A stretch of 46,854 nt of DNA from JAKAWM01 sp049966695 (GTDB lineage Bacteria; Actinomycetota; Acidimicrobiia; Acidimicrobiales; Palsa-688): NCBI GenBank assembly GCA_049966695.1, contig JBMFUG010000011.1:1-46854 (forward strand), in the 5' to 3' direction. Both the position numbers and the translations under genes were made by a program. Position 1 is the first letter of the stretch; the number at the start of each line of letters is the position of its first letter. Shown here in pieces: positions 24,893 through 33,162 of this stretch. The notes under the pieces are model-generated. The model saw only the letters and a list, made by a program, of their open reading frames with translations, did not search any database and was not told where the DNA came from.

Positions 24893-25465
24893 CTAGCGCC
24901 AGCGGAACTGGAAAGAGCCCTTGCGGCGCTTGGCGGGCAGTATGTCGTCGTTGTGAGGGTCGCCTACCGGAGCGCTGTCCTGGGAGCCCCGTGCGTCCTC
25001 TGGCTGGCCTGGGCCAGTGCGCTGTTCGAGGTCAGAACGACTAGTGGTGCCTTGGCTGGCTTGGCGGGTCACTTGGTGCCGCAGGTGGCCGGGCGTGGCG
25101 CGAGGCGTGCTGTCTGTGGCGAAGGTACTAAGGGCGCGCGCTGCCATCGCAGCTCCAACTTGGCTGCCTGACTTCGCCTGTTGGCCCGAAGCGGGGGCCT
25201 GTTGGCCCGAAGCGGGGGCCTGAGCGAGTTTTTGCGTGCCAGTCGGCCCAGTCCTAATAGCCGGGGTTGGCACTGCTGGGTCAGGGCCTGTCGCACTAGC
25301 GGGGCCGAGAAGGGCCGCCCAGGGAGGCTGTGCAGGAGCACCGGCTGCGGCTGAGGGACGGGGCTCACCTAGAAGGCGGCCGAGGCCCTGGGGCCAAGAC
25401 TTCTCGTCTTCTTGGCGGTCGTGCAGGACAGGAGCAGATTTAGATGGGCTCTGCGCATCTGGCAT
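24893..25465 (-). CDS. Pro/Ala/Gln-rich hypothetical protein
   Basis: The 190-residue protein has a compact N-terminus (MPDAQSPSKSAPVLHDRQ, then WPQGLGRLLGEP). A long low-complexity middle follows, containing a duplicated APASGQQ, and then a basic, aromatic C-terminus, DDILPAKRRKGSFQFRWR. Ordered ends around a disordered middle suggest an adaptor or DNA/envelope-associated protein, but no family is recognised. The 18-bp duplication (two copies of GGCCTGTTGGCCCGAAGC at 25179-25218, with a GGGG between) underlies the repeat. It converges on regX3 and is divergent from the MFS gene. Confidence 0.55.
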   Translation of the reverse strand: MPDAQSPSKSAPVLHDRQEDEKSWPQGLGRLLGEPRPSAAAGAPAQPPWAALLGPASATGPDPAVPTPAIRTGPTGTQKLAQAPASGQQAPASGQQAKSGSQVGAAMAARALSTFATDSTPRATPGHLRHQVTRQASQGTTSRSDLEQRTGPGQPEDARGSQDSAPVGDPHNDDILPAKRRKGSFQFRWR

Positions 25466-25553
25466 ACGAACCTGGTCGGCTTAACTGGGCGCGTTCTTGA
25501 GAAGACCAGATCTGAGGGACGCGAGGCTCTGCCACGAACCCGAAGTTCGGTTG

Positions 25554-25559
25554 TACTCT
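25554..25559 (+). promoter_or_regulatory. leaderless -10 box of the MFS gene
   Basis: TACTCT lies 6 nt before GTG 25566. This matches the TANNCT pattern of other genes here and favours that start over the further-upstream open frame. Confidence 0.35.
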
Positions 25560-25565
25560 CAGCGC

Positions 25566-27107
25566 GTGCAGGTATCGCAGCCGGTCGCCGACGGGCCCGA
25601 CCATGCCGTAAAGAGGTGGCTGGTTGAAAGAGGCTGGCCGCTGGCTCGGCGCCTGGCAATGTACCCGTACGTCCTGGGCAACGGCCAGCGCCTCGGCGCG
25701 CAAAATGCGCAGGGTGCAACGGGCCAGCGCACCGGCGCCGTTGGGGAGGCTGCAACACCCCACGCGGCAACCCGCGACGGGTCAGCCAGCGACGCAGCCA
25801 CCCGCTATGGGACAAGGGCGGGCGGCTCGTTGTCGGCGTTTTCTCGCTTGGCGGTAGTGCACGGGCTGTCTTCCGGCGGCGACGCCATGGTGGCAGTGGC
25901 TTTGGCCGGCTCGGTGTTTTTCGACATTTCGGCCAAGGCCGCTCAATCCCGGGTTGCGTTGTCACTGGCACTGACCGTTGCCCCGTTCACCGTCGTCGGT
26001 CCCTTGCTTGGCCCGGCCGTAGAGCGTGTACGAGGCGGCCGTCGGGCTATCATTGCGGCTTCGGCTGCCGGTCGAGCCGCCTGCGCGTTCTTCATGGCGA
26101 TGTGGGCGCACTCGTTGTTGCTTTTCCCTGTCGCCTTCTTCACGCTCGTTTTTTCCAAGCTCTACATGGTCGCCAAGGCCGCGCTGGTGCCTTCGGCAGT
26201 AGGGCGGGCCGACGACCTTGTGCTCGCCAACTCCAAATTGTCCATTGGCGGTTCGCTGGCTGGCATGCTGGCAGGCGGGTTCGGCGCAGTGCTTTTCGAG
26301 GTAATTGGAGCAAGATTCTTGCTCCGCTTCGATATCGTGGTTTACCTCGCCGCTGTTTGGGGAGCGTTAAGGCTTCGCCCGGCCCGTAGGGGCGTTGTCC
26401 GGCCTGCCTCGGCGACAGCGCTGCACCATGGGGTGCTCGGTCCCGACCTGGCCGACCTCCAGCCGGGGGCGCTCCGCTTGCCGCCAGGGGGGATCCAGCT
26501 GGCTGCTCTCACGACCGCCGGTTTGCGGGCGACTATCGGGTTCGTGACGTTCCTGTTGGTGTTCACCTTCAGGCGTGACGGAGCTGACATTATTTGGTAC
26601 GGGCTCGCGTTGGGGGCCAGCCAGGTCGGTAACGTGGCTGGTGCTCTGGTTGCACCGCGGCTGCGCCGTCGGGCCCGGGAAGAGTGGATCCTTACTGCCG
26701 CTTCTGCCGTCATCGGAGCAGCCGCGCTGAGTGCCGGCGTCGTCCATTGGGGCCGGCATTGGGGTGCCGCGGTGCTACTGGTGGCGGGGACGAGCCTGGC
26801 CTCTGCGTCTGGGAAGCTGGCCTTTGATTCCATGGTGCAGCGTGACGTTCCCGTCCGCTCCCGCTCGCGTTCGTTCGCCCGTTTCGAAAGCAGTTTCCAA
26901 CTATGCTGGGCCCTCGGCAGCTTGGTCGCCGTGCTGGTGCCGATGAGCCTGTCCGTCGGCTTCGGAGCGGTCGGCCTGGTGGGCATCTTAGGCTCTGCTG
27001 CCTTCGCGGGCGGTTCGGTGAAGGCACGCAGGGGTACTCTGCCGTCTTGGTGGCCGGGTGCAGTACCGCGGCCCGAGGCACCGCCTGCCGAAGCCGACGG
27101 CCCCTGA
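25566..27107 (+). CDS. MFS-type transporter
   Basis: About 513 residues. A basic, Gly/Ala-rich N-terminal extension of about 90 residues precedes roughly a dozen hydrophobic helices. A conserved cytoplasmic loop (RVRGGRRAIIAASAAGRA) links helices 2 and 3, the usual place of the MFS A motif. The overall pattern resembles actinobacterial MFS efflux proteins, but no substrate can be inferred. An alternative start is ATG 25659, inside the extension. The gene ends 48 bp before the inverted repeat of an IS element, which did not interrupt it. Confidence 0.75.
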   Translation: MQVSQPVADGPDHAVKRWLVERGWPLARRLAMYPYVLGNGQRLGAQNAQGATGQRTGAVGEAATPHAATRDGSASDAATRYGTRAGGSLSAFSRLAVVHGLSSGGDAMVAVALAGSVFFDISAKAAQSRVALSLALTVAPFTVVGPLLGPAVERVRGGRRAIIAASAAGRAACAFFMAMWAHSLLLFPVAFFTLVFSKLYMVAKAALVPSAVGRADDLVLANSKLSIGGSLAGMLAGGFGAVLFEVIGARFLLRFDIVVYLAAVWGALRLRPARRGVVRPASATALHHGVLGPDLADLQPGALRLPPGGIQLAALTTAGLRATIGFVTFLLVFTFRRDGADIIWYGLALGASQVGNVAGALVAPRLRRRAREEWILTAASAVIGAAALSAGVVHWGRHWGAAVLLVAGTSLASASGKLAFDSMVQRDVPVRSRSRSFARFESSFQLCWALGSLVAVLVPMSLSVGFGAVGLVGILGSAAFAGGSVKARRGTLPSWWPGAVPRPEAPPAEADGP

Positions 27108-27155
27108 CGGCCAAGGGCGCTGCCCTGTGAGGGCGCTGGAGCGGCTCTTTAGCCT

Positions 27156-28659
27156 CAATACCGCTAACTTAAGGTGCTGCAGCGGCTCCAGGTCCGACGC
27201 TTCGATGTTGCCGGGCCGGCAATGCTGATCGCCTCGCCTGGCGGTTTGTCGGGCGGCGGCGGGCGCCGGTGCCAGGGACGTTTGAGCGGCCAGTTGGACA
27301 TTTTTCGTTTTACGACGCGCGGGTTGGCGCGCAGGCGCCGACGGATGAGGCGGCGCTGCAGCTCAGCCAGGCCGCGGGTGAGGGCCTTTGCCAAGCGCTC
27401 AGGGGGAAAATGCCGCCTGGTCGGTCACGCTGCGGCGCACGGGCCTGAGGGCGCGGGTGAAAGAAAGGCGGTCTTGGTCGGCCCCGGCGTCCAAAGCGGC
27501 GGTGTGGGCCAGTTCGCGGATAGCCCAGTGCACCAACAGGAACCCCCAGACTTCCTGTTCGACGCCGTCGGGGTAGCGCGAACGCAGCACGACCGCCGCG
27601 GCGCGCTGGTGAGCCTTGAGCTCGTCCAGGGCGACCTCGAGCTCCCAGCGCTGGGAGTAGAGCTGGGCCAGCTCGGCCGCGGGCGCGCCGTCGGGGTCAG
27701 CCATGGTGGTGACCAGGCGGTAGCGCTCGCCCTGGGGGGCGTGGCCGTCGTCGATGACGTACTCGACCACGCGCACGGCGAGCGGCCCGGCCCCTGCTTT
27801 GGCCGGCCCGGTCCCCTTGCCCGGTACCAGCCGCGACAAGTAGGAGCCGTCGGCTAGTAGCTCCAGGGCAGGCAGGCTGAACGTGTCGCTGGCCCGCCAT
27901 ACCAGCTGCGCGCCGGTGGCCGCGGCCGCCTGCCACAGCTCGTAGCCGAGGAAGCCGCAATCGGCCAGTAGCACCATGCCGGGCGCCAGCTTTGCCAGGA
28001 CCTCGCCGGCCAGGGTCTTTTCCGCGCTGGTGTACGGGCCCATGGCGGCGGCGAACACTGCATGGGTCCCGCACTCGCCCAGCCCGACGAGGCGGACCTG
28101 GGGGTACGCGCTGCGGCCCTCGCCGCGCGAGCTGCCCGGCTGGCCGAAGCGTCCCTCGTTCTCGGCCGTGTCGGCCAAGTCCAGGGTCGTGCCGTCCATC
28201 GAGACCACCCGCAGCCCCCGGTACCACGAGCCCTGCGTAGTCTCGGCCGCCAGCGGGCGCACCACGGCTTCGAACAGTTCCCGCAGCGGCTCGGGCCCCA
28301 ACCGGGCGCGCGCCTTGGCGATCGCCGCCGTGCTCGGCACCGACCAAGGCCGCCGCCACCGGCCCAGCCATTCGAGCCCGTTGGTCAACAGGCGCATGAC
28401 CTCTTCGTAACCCTGCCCGGAGAACAGGCACATTGCCAGCACGTAGTACACCGTCAGCCTTGCTGGCAGCAGCCGGTTACGCACCTCCGCCCGTTCAGCC
28501 GCAGCCACCGCCGCATCGACCACAGCTGGCGGGAAGACCCGTGTCAACAGGCCGATCGCGACGCGGTCAGACAACCGCTCATCTGACGGAGGCTTCACCT
28601 GCCCGGCACGTGGCACACCCACAGCCTGCCAAGTGGCACCCCTTAAGTTAGCGGTATTG
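27156..28659. mobile_element. IS4-family insertion sequence with 19-bp perfect terminal inverted repeats
   Basis: CAATACCGCTAACTTAAGG at 27156-27174 is exactly matched by its reverse complement at 28641-28659, bounding a 1.5-kb element with one transposase gene. It sits between the convergent MFS and DUF2342 genes and ends 13 bp from the DUF2342 stop, so it disrupts neither. I see no clear target-site duplication: the flanks share only TTAGCC at unequal distances. That may mean an old insertion or later changes. Confidence 0.9.
27164..28598 (-). pseudogene. IS4-family DDE transposase, frameshifted
   Basis: Homology begins at GTG 28598 (VKPPSDERLSDRVAIGLL). The DDE residues are visible: Asp in VSMDGTTLDL, Asp in LLADCGFLGYELW, and Glu in the IS4 signature YSQRWELEVALDELK. 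The main frame stops at 27399 after VTDQAAFSP. The usual C-terminal tail (ERLAKALTRGLAELQRRL, then NPRVVKRKMSNWPLKRP) continues in the next frame. One extra base in the TTTTCCCCC run, or a +1 shift at CCC-TGA, explains this. The element is probably inactive unless frameshifting is programmed. Confidence 0.85.
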
Positions 28660-28672
28660 CAATTAGCCCCCG

Positions 28673-29875
28673 CTAGTCGCCGGCAATATCTATGCGGGCT
28701 AGCCAAAGCCCCGGGGCGTCCACCTCTGCTGGTGTAGGCAGCCCACCTGGTTTGTCCCACAGGCGCGACAAGGCTTCTTCGCCGGCACGCTCCAAGATGC
28801 CGTTCACGAAGGCATGGCCCCGGTCAACAGTGGCACGGTCCAGTTCGATCCCGAGAAGTTGGCCGAGCACCCTTTGGCCGGGGCCGTCCTCTAGCCGGCG
28901 CCTCCGAAGGGCTTCGGTGACGGCTGCAAATGACCCGACCAAACCTCGCCCCACCTTGTCCACCACGAAGTCCGTATAGCCGGACAGTACTGCCAAGAGG
29001 GCTCGGAGGGGCACCAAAAGCCTTCTTTGCTCGTCATTTTGGATGGCGCCCAAGAGCGCCTCCGGGTCACCGAGCACTTCTTGGAACGATCCCGGGTCGG
29101 TCGGGTCCAAGTTGCCCAGCCTTTCGTCGAGAGACTTGATGTCAAGGTGGAAGGCGCGCACGTACCCGTTCAGGTGGCCCCTGAGGACCTGGTCGACATG
29201 AGCACGGCTCAGCACGGCGTGGTGGGCGACATCTCGTAGGCACACCCACATCCGGACATCGTCCGGCGCCAAGCTCCACTCGCGAGCGAAATCGTCGATC
29301 GCTGTCGGTACAGCCATGAGCTCGTCCGTGGCAGGAGCAGGCATGGGCAGGTCGTACTGGCCCATGGCCCGGGCCGCGAGGTACCCCACCATCGCCCCTG
29401 TCTGGGCGCCGAGCGCTAGAGGACCAAGCACCTGAGGCAGGTTGCCGAGAAGGTTGTCCATCGGGCCAGCCTGCCCCGTCACACCTGGTGCCTCGATGCC
29501 CATGCCCGACGGGGCGCCAGGAGACGGGCCGGCGCTTAGGGAGGTTGCCAGCGCCTCGAGCAGGGGTTTCCACAGCTCGAGAGTTCGTGCCGCCCACTCG
29601 GCTCGGGTCACGCAGCGCAGCCCGACCCACCCACGACGTGACGTCGGGAGCCCAGTGGCCTCCGCCACGTGCATGTCGGCGACACGTAACAGTTCTTCGA
29701 GCTTAATGCGAACCAGAGGGTCGGGGTTGCCCTCGGCCTTACCTTCGGTGGCCGTCCACGCGGCTAACTGGCGAGCGACGTCCCAGTTGAGCGGGCCCTG
29801 CGATGTCAGCAGGCGCGCCAAGTCGCGGAGCAGGTCCTGCAGCGGCCCACCACCTGACAAAGGGTTCTCGGTCAC
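28673..29875 (-). CDS. DUF2342-family putative zinc-dependent metalloprotease
   Basis: The 400-residue protein matches DUF2342, an actinobacterial family annotated as zinc-dependent metalloprotease (zincin-like) or as F420-biosynthesis-associated. LRDVAHHAVLSRAHV occupies the place of the metal-binding helix, with paired His and a nearby acidic residue rather than a canonical HExxH. The N-terminal part is helical with a Gly/Pro-rich insert at about 120-140. Peptidase activity has not been shown for this protein. The start is GTG 29875, without a clear Shine-Dalgarno. It is divergent from the SDR gene by 129 bp. Confidence 0.75.
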   Translation of the reverse strand: MTENPLSGGGPLQDLLRDLARLLTSQGPLNWDVARQLAAWTATEGKAEGNPDPLVRIKLEELLRVADMHVAEATGLPTSRRGWVGLRCVTRAEWAARTLELWKPLLEALATSLSAGPSPGAPSGMGIEAPGVTGQAGPMDNLLGNLPQVLGPLALGAQTGAMVGYLAARAMGQYDLPMPAPATDELMAVPTAIDDFAREWSLAPDDVRMWVCLRDVAHHAVLSRAHVDQVLRGHLNGYVRAFHLDIKSLDERLGNLDPTDPGSFQEVLGDPEALLGAIQNDEQRRLLVPLRALLAVLSGYTDFVVDKVGRGLVGSFAAVTEALRRRRLEDGPGQRVLGQLLGIELDRATVDRGHAFVNGILERAGEEALSRLWDKPGGLPTPAEVDAPGLWLARIDIAGD

Positions 29876-30004
29876 TTCTCGGCCCTGCCCGAGCGCCGCT
29901 CACGCGTGCCGTTCGTGGTCACTATCCCAGGCTACCCGGGTTGTGGGTGCTCGGTGCTGCAGCGCCGTCTGGCCTGGCGTGACGCAGCGCGCCATGCTAA
30001 GGGG

Positions 30005-31027
30005 GTGAGCACGGTCTTGGTGACTGGAGCCGCGGGCAAGCTGGGCCGAAGAGTGGTGGACCGCCTAGTTGCCCGGCCGGCGGTCGACAGCGTGGTGGCC
30101 GTGGACATGGCACCATTGCCACCCAGCTACGAGACAGTAGAAGAGCACTTGCTCGACCTTTCCTTGCCTGGAGCGCAAGCCCGGCTTGCCAGCCTCGCAA
30201 AGGGAGCGGACGTTTTCTTGCACTTGGCCTGGGACCCGAAAGGACGCGGCAACCTGAGCGCGCTGCGCAACGTGCTGGCAGCAGCAGAGGCCGTGCAGCC
30301 GGCCCAGCTAGTTCACTTGTCGAGCGCCACTGTGTACGGCGCGTGGCCGGACAACCCGGTGCCACTTACGGAGGAGGCTGCTCTACGTCCCAACCCGGAG
30401 CTCGCTTACGCAGTTGACAAAAGGGCGGCCGAAGTTTCCGTCGGCTTGTGGGCTGAGGACCATCCTGAGGTGGCGGTGGCGGTGCTCCGCCCCGCCTGTA
30501 CTGTGGGCTCGGACAGGCACCCGTTTCATTATGCGCTGGCTGTTGGCAATCGGCCGCTCCTCGGTGGTGAGGGCCGTTTGGTCCAGTACCTTCATGTTGA
30601 TGACTTAGCGGAAGCGGTGGTGCATGCCTGGGAGCACGGCTTGGCCGGTACCTTCAACGTGGCCCCAGACAATGGGGTACAGGAGGAAGTGGCCAGCACT
30701 TTGCAAGGTGGGCGAGCCAAACTGTCGCTGTCTCGACCCGTAAAGGCGGCAATGTCTGCTTGGCGCTGGGGCCTGTGGCGCAGGGGTGTGCCGCCGGGAG
30801 CACAGGCCTATGCCACATATTCCTGGGTGGTCGCGGGAGACAAGCTCCGTCGTACAGGCTGGCAGCCGCAGTACACCTCGGAGGAGGCTCTTGTCGTGAG
30901 CGATGAGCGGTCCCACTGGGACGAGCTGCCTCCAGGCTGGCGACGTTCGCTGACCGTTGCTGGCGCGGCGACAGCCGTAGCGGTGGCCAGCGCTGGAGGG
31001 GCTCTCATGTGGAGGCGTCGGCGCTGA
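30005..31027 (+). CDS. extended SDR (NAD-dependent epimerase/dehydratase family) with C-terminal membrane anchor
   Basis: About 340 residues from GTG 30005. VLVTGAAGKLGRRVVDRL is the nucleotide-binding glycine motif. HLSSATVYGAW and ELAYAVDKRAAE give the Ser and the Tyr-x3-Lys catalytic pair, as in UDP-sugar epimerases and dehydratases. VLRPACTVG and VQYLHVDDLAEAVVHA are substrate-domain features. The last 35 residues form one hydrophobic helix and a basic WRRRR tail, so the enzyme is probably membrane-tethered. The open frame reaches 29906, but homology starts at STVLVTG. The substrate is unknown. Confidence 0.85.
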   Translation: MSTVLVTGAAGKLGRRVVDRLVARPAVDSVVAVDMAPLPPSYETVEEHLLDLSLPGAQARLASLAKGADVFLHLAWDPKGRGNLSALRNVLAAAEAVQPAQLVHLSSATVYGAWPDNPVPLTEEAALRPNPELAYAVDKRAAEVSVGLWAEDHPEVAVAVLRPACTVGSDRHPFHYALAVGNRPLLGGEGRLVQYLHVDDLAEAVVHAWEHGLAGTFNVAPDNGVQEEVASTLQGGRAKLSLSRPVKAAMSAWRWGLWRRGVPPGAQAYATYSWVVAGDKLRRTGWQPQYTSEEALVVSDERSHWDELPPGWRRSLTVAGAATAVAVASAGGALMWRRRR

Positions 31028-31072
31028 CAGCGGGTCGCCTGATTGCTCAGCTTGCATGAGCGGCCCGGTTGC

Positions 31073-32368
31073 TCAGCTCGCGTTCACAGCTTCCGGCTGA
31101 GTGCCCAGGGTGACGTCAGTACTGCGGAGCTTGCCGTCGTGCAGCCAGGTCAAACGGATCACCTGTCCTGGTTTCATGGTGTCGAGGAGAGCGATCAGAG
31201 CCCCTGAAGACGGCACGGGAGTGGTGTCGATCTCGGTGATCACGTCGTTGTCCACGACACCTACCTTGGCCGCGGGCGACCCGGGGGCCACGTTGGCGAC
31301 GCTCACGCCTCCTGGCATCCCGTGGGGTACGTCGGTTTCAGAAGCATCCGTGCCTTGCAGCAGGCCAAGCCAGGCGTGCGGCGCCGGGTGGCCCGTGGCT
31401 ATCAAGGGGTTAAGCTCCTCCATGGCTGTGTCTATGGGCGTGACGTACGTCACCGATGGCTTGTCCAGCTCGTTGGACGCTGGGTTCAGGATCCCTATGA
31501 CTTTTCCACTGCTATCGACTAAGGCCCCACCGTAGGCCGATGGGTCTACGGCCAGGTTGGCGACCAACATCGAGAAGAGCGCGACTTGGGCGCCGTTCAC
31601 TGGAGGCAGGTAGTTGAGGCTGTCGTCGATCGTGCCCGAGGAAAAGTAGTTGCCCGAGCCCGACCAGGCGGCTGCAGTCGGGGAGCCCACCGCGTAAACT
31701 TCGTCTCCCGTTTGTAGTTCAGCGGCGCTACCAAGTTCCGCCGGGTGGACTGGGCTTATGCGCGCTTGCACCAGGGCCACCCCGCTTGAAGGGTCCGTCC
31801 CTACGAGGTGGCCAGGCAGGACGGCGTACGAGGTGGCAACTTCTACCTGTGCGCCGGCTCCAGCGGCAGAGAACAAGTTGCCCTCGGTGAGGATGTAGGT
31901 ATTTTCACCCGCGGAATCGACTATGACGCCGGAACCCGTGGTGGTGCCTTGGGCGCCTGTCACCCTAATGCCGACTATGGACGGGTTCACAAACCCCCAG
32001 ACCCAAGTGGCACTGGAAGGGCTTGCTGCTGTCTTGGGGAGGGCCGGCTGTGCTGACTGGCTTGTTGGGAGGGAGACTTTGCTGCCGTTGCCAACGGCCC
32101 CGGTGGCGAAAAATATGCTCGCAGTTAAAAGTGCGCCCACGATCCCCGAAATGATGCCCACCAGCCATGTCGGTGCCTGGCCCGCGCGTAGCCAACCGGC
32201 CAGCGTGCCAGAGAGGCCTCGGTTCGACGAGGGCCCGACTGGTCCAGGGTTCTGGCGGACCTCCGACGGGTGGCGCCAGAGGCGGTCGTCGGGCGGCAGC
32301 CAATGTGAGCGCGGGCCCTCGTCCGTTGGCTCATCGCCACCCCCGTGCGCCTCTTCGTCAGGGTCCAT
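31073..32368 (-). CDS. HtrA-like membrane-anchored pseudoprotease with PDZ domain
   Basis: The 431-residue protein has a cytoplasmic N-terminus carrying PPDDRLWRHPSE, one membrane helix (about 68-90), a trypsin-like HtrA domain (about 120-320) and a PDZ domain (about 330-420, VAPGSPAAKVGVVDNDVI). The fold motifs are present but all three catalytic residues are replaced. ILTEGN has N164 where HtrA has the His of LTNAHVV, SSGVAL has G196 for the Asp of TDLAV, and DPSAYGGAL has Y279 for the Ser of GNSGG. It is therefore expected to bind rather than cleave, perhaps as an envelope sensor or scaffold. The start has a TAACCT box 8 nt upstream. Confidence 0.85.
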   Translation of the reverse strand: MDPDEEAHGGGDEPTDEGPRSHWLPPDDRLWRHPSEVRQNPGPVGPSSNRGLSGTLAGWLRAGQAPTWLVGIISGIVGALLTASIFFATGAVGNGSKVSLPTSQSAQPALPKTAASPSSATWVWGFVNPSIVGIRVTGAQGTTTGSGVIVDSAGENTYILTEGNLFSAAGAGAQVEVATSYAVLPGHLVGTDPSSGVALVQARISPVHPAELGSAAELQTGDEVYAVGSPTAAAWSGSGNYFSSGTIDDSLNYLPPVNGAQVALFSMLVANLAVDPSAYGGALVDSSGKVIGILNPASNELDKPSVTYVTPIDTAMEELNPLIATGHPAPHAWLGLLQGTDASETDVPHGMPGGVSVANVAPGSPAAKVGVVDNDVITEIDTTPVPSSGALIALLDTMKPGQVIRLTWLHDGKLRSTDVTLGTQPEAVNAS

Positions 32369-32376
32369 TGTCCCCG

Positions 32377-32382
32377 AGGTTA
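32377..32382 (-). promoter_or_regulatory. leaderless -10 box of the HtrA-like gene
   Basis: TAACCT on the minus strand lies 8 nt before the ATG at 32368, with no Shine-Dalgarno. Confidence 0.45.
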
Positions 32383-32444
32383 CTGAGCTGCTCAGGCGGG
32401 GTGACGTCGCCCCGTGAGGGCTTGGGCCGGCTGGGCGTTTAGGA

Positions 32445-32720
32445 TTGTACGGTGCTTACGTCGAGGTTGCCATGACCCAGTTGAGCGCTGTTGCCCATGA
32501 GCTGCGCGGTCAGTGGCCCTCCACGGGTAGGGTCGGGTTGGTGGAGCGCGTTGGCATGGTTGTCCCGACGGACGTCACGGTCATGGTGGCCGTGCCGAAG
32601 TCTTGCAAGTCGGAGGCTTCTACGGTGAGGAGGTCACCGGCACGACCGCGAGGTCACCGGCCAAGCTGCCTAAGACCCGTGCCCCAATATGTGCACGCGA
32701 GCTCGGCTCGAGCGGCAGCG
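32445..32720 (+). pseudogene. decayed molybdopterin synthase large subunit (moaE-like) remnant
   Basis: One frame reads YGAYVEVAMTQLSAVAHELR, then GRVGLVERVGMVVPTDVTVM and VAV, which matches the central MoaE pattern (EAY...A...L..IA.E.R.RW...V...HRVG....GEV.V.VAV). The catalytic-site His of HRVG is Glu here. After KSEA the match shifts to another frame: AKLPKTRAPICARE resembles the MoaE end, DELKxxVPIWKRE. A roughly 18-bp direct duplication (GAGGTCACCGGC at 32630 and 32648) lies between. The N-terminal third is absent. It is most likely dead; the assignment rests on motif reading only. Confidence 0.5.
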
Positions 32721-32829
32721 GCCGGGGTGTTCGTGCTGGCTCAGTTGGGAACTTTATGGACCACGGCCCTAGCTGGTACAACAGCGGCAGGCTCAGGGAG
32801 GAAGCCGACATGACAAGGGTGGGAAGTTG

Positions 32830-33162
32830 ATGACTGCGGCATTTTTCAGTTTGGTCGCGTCCAGCAAGGTCGCGCACACGTCGATCCAGTGGGTGACCCT
32901 GCTTTGGGTGGTCGGAGCAGTCTTGGTGGCTGGCTTGGTCATCACTGTTATAGTTGTGCTGTCCCGCCGCCCAAAGTCCATGGAAGACGGCATCGAAGAG
33001 TTCTCAAGGTCCCTCCAGGCTGTCGCGCCGAGCCATCGTGCGACAGGCCACCCTAACGCCGGGCACGCGCCCTTGCCCGTTGCGCCGAAGGGCCAACATA
33101 GCAGTAATGCCAGTTCGGACGCCCCACATGGGGCAGTGAGACGGGAGACTGAAGCTGTCTAG
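32830..33162 (+). CDS. small single-pass membrane protein upstream of mreB
   Basis: A 110-residue protein with a short N-terminus, one membrane helix (about residues 20-45, WVTLLWVVGAVLVAGLVITV) and a polar, disordered His/Ala/Pro-rich cytoplasmic tail. No family was recognised. ATG 32830 follows GGTGGGAAG. Its stop lies 8 nt inside the apparent mreB start, so the two are translationally coupled. A role with MreB in shape or envelope synthesis is a reasonable guess from context only. Confidence 0.65.
   Translation: MTAAFFSLVASSKVAHTSIQWVTLLWVVGAVLVAGLVITVIVVLSRRPKSMEDGIEEFSRSLQAVAPSHRATGHPNAGHAPLPVAPKGQHSSNASSDAPHGAVRRETEAV

Noticed and set aside
27150..28675. Target-site duplication TTAGCC flanking the IS4-type element
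   Set aside because: The two copies lie at different distances from the inverted repeats (1 bp and 3 bp), so they are not a proper duplication.
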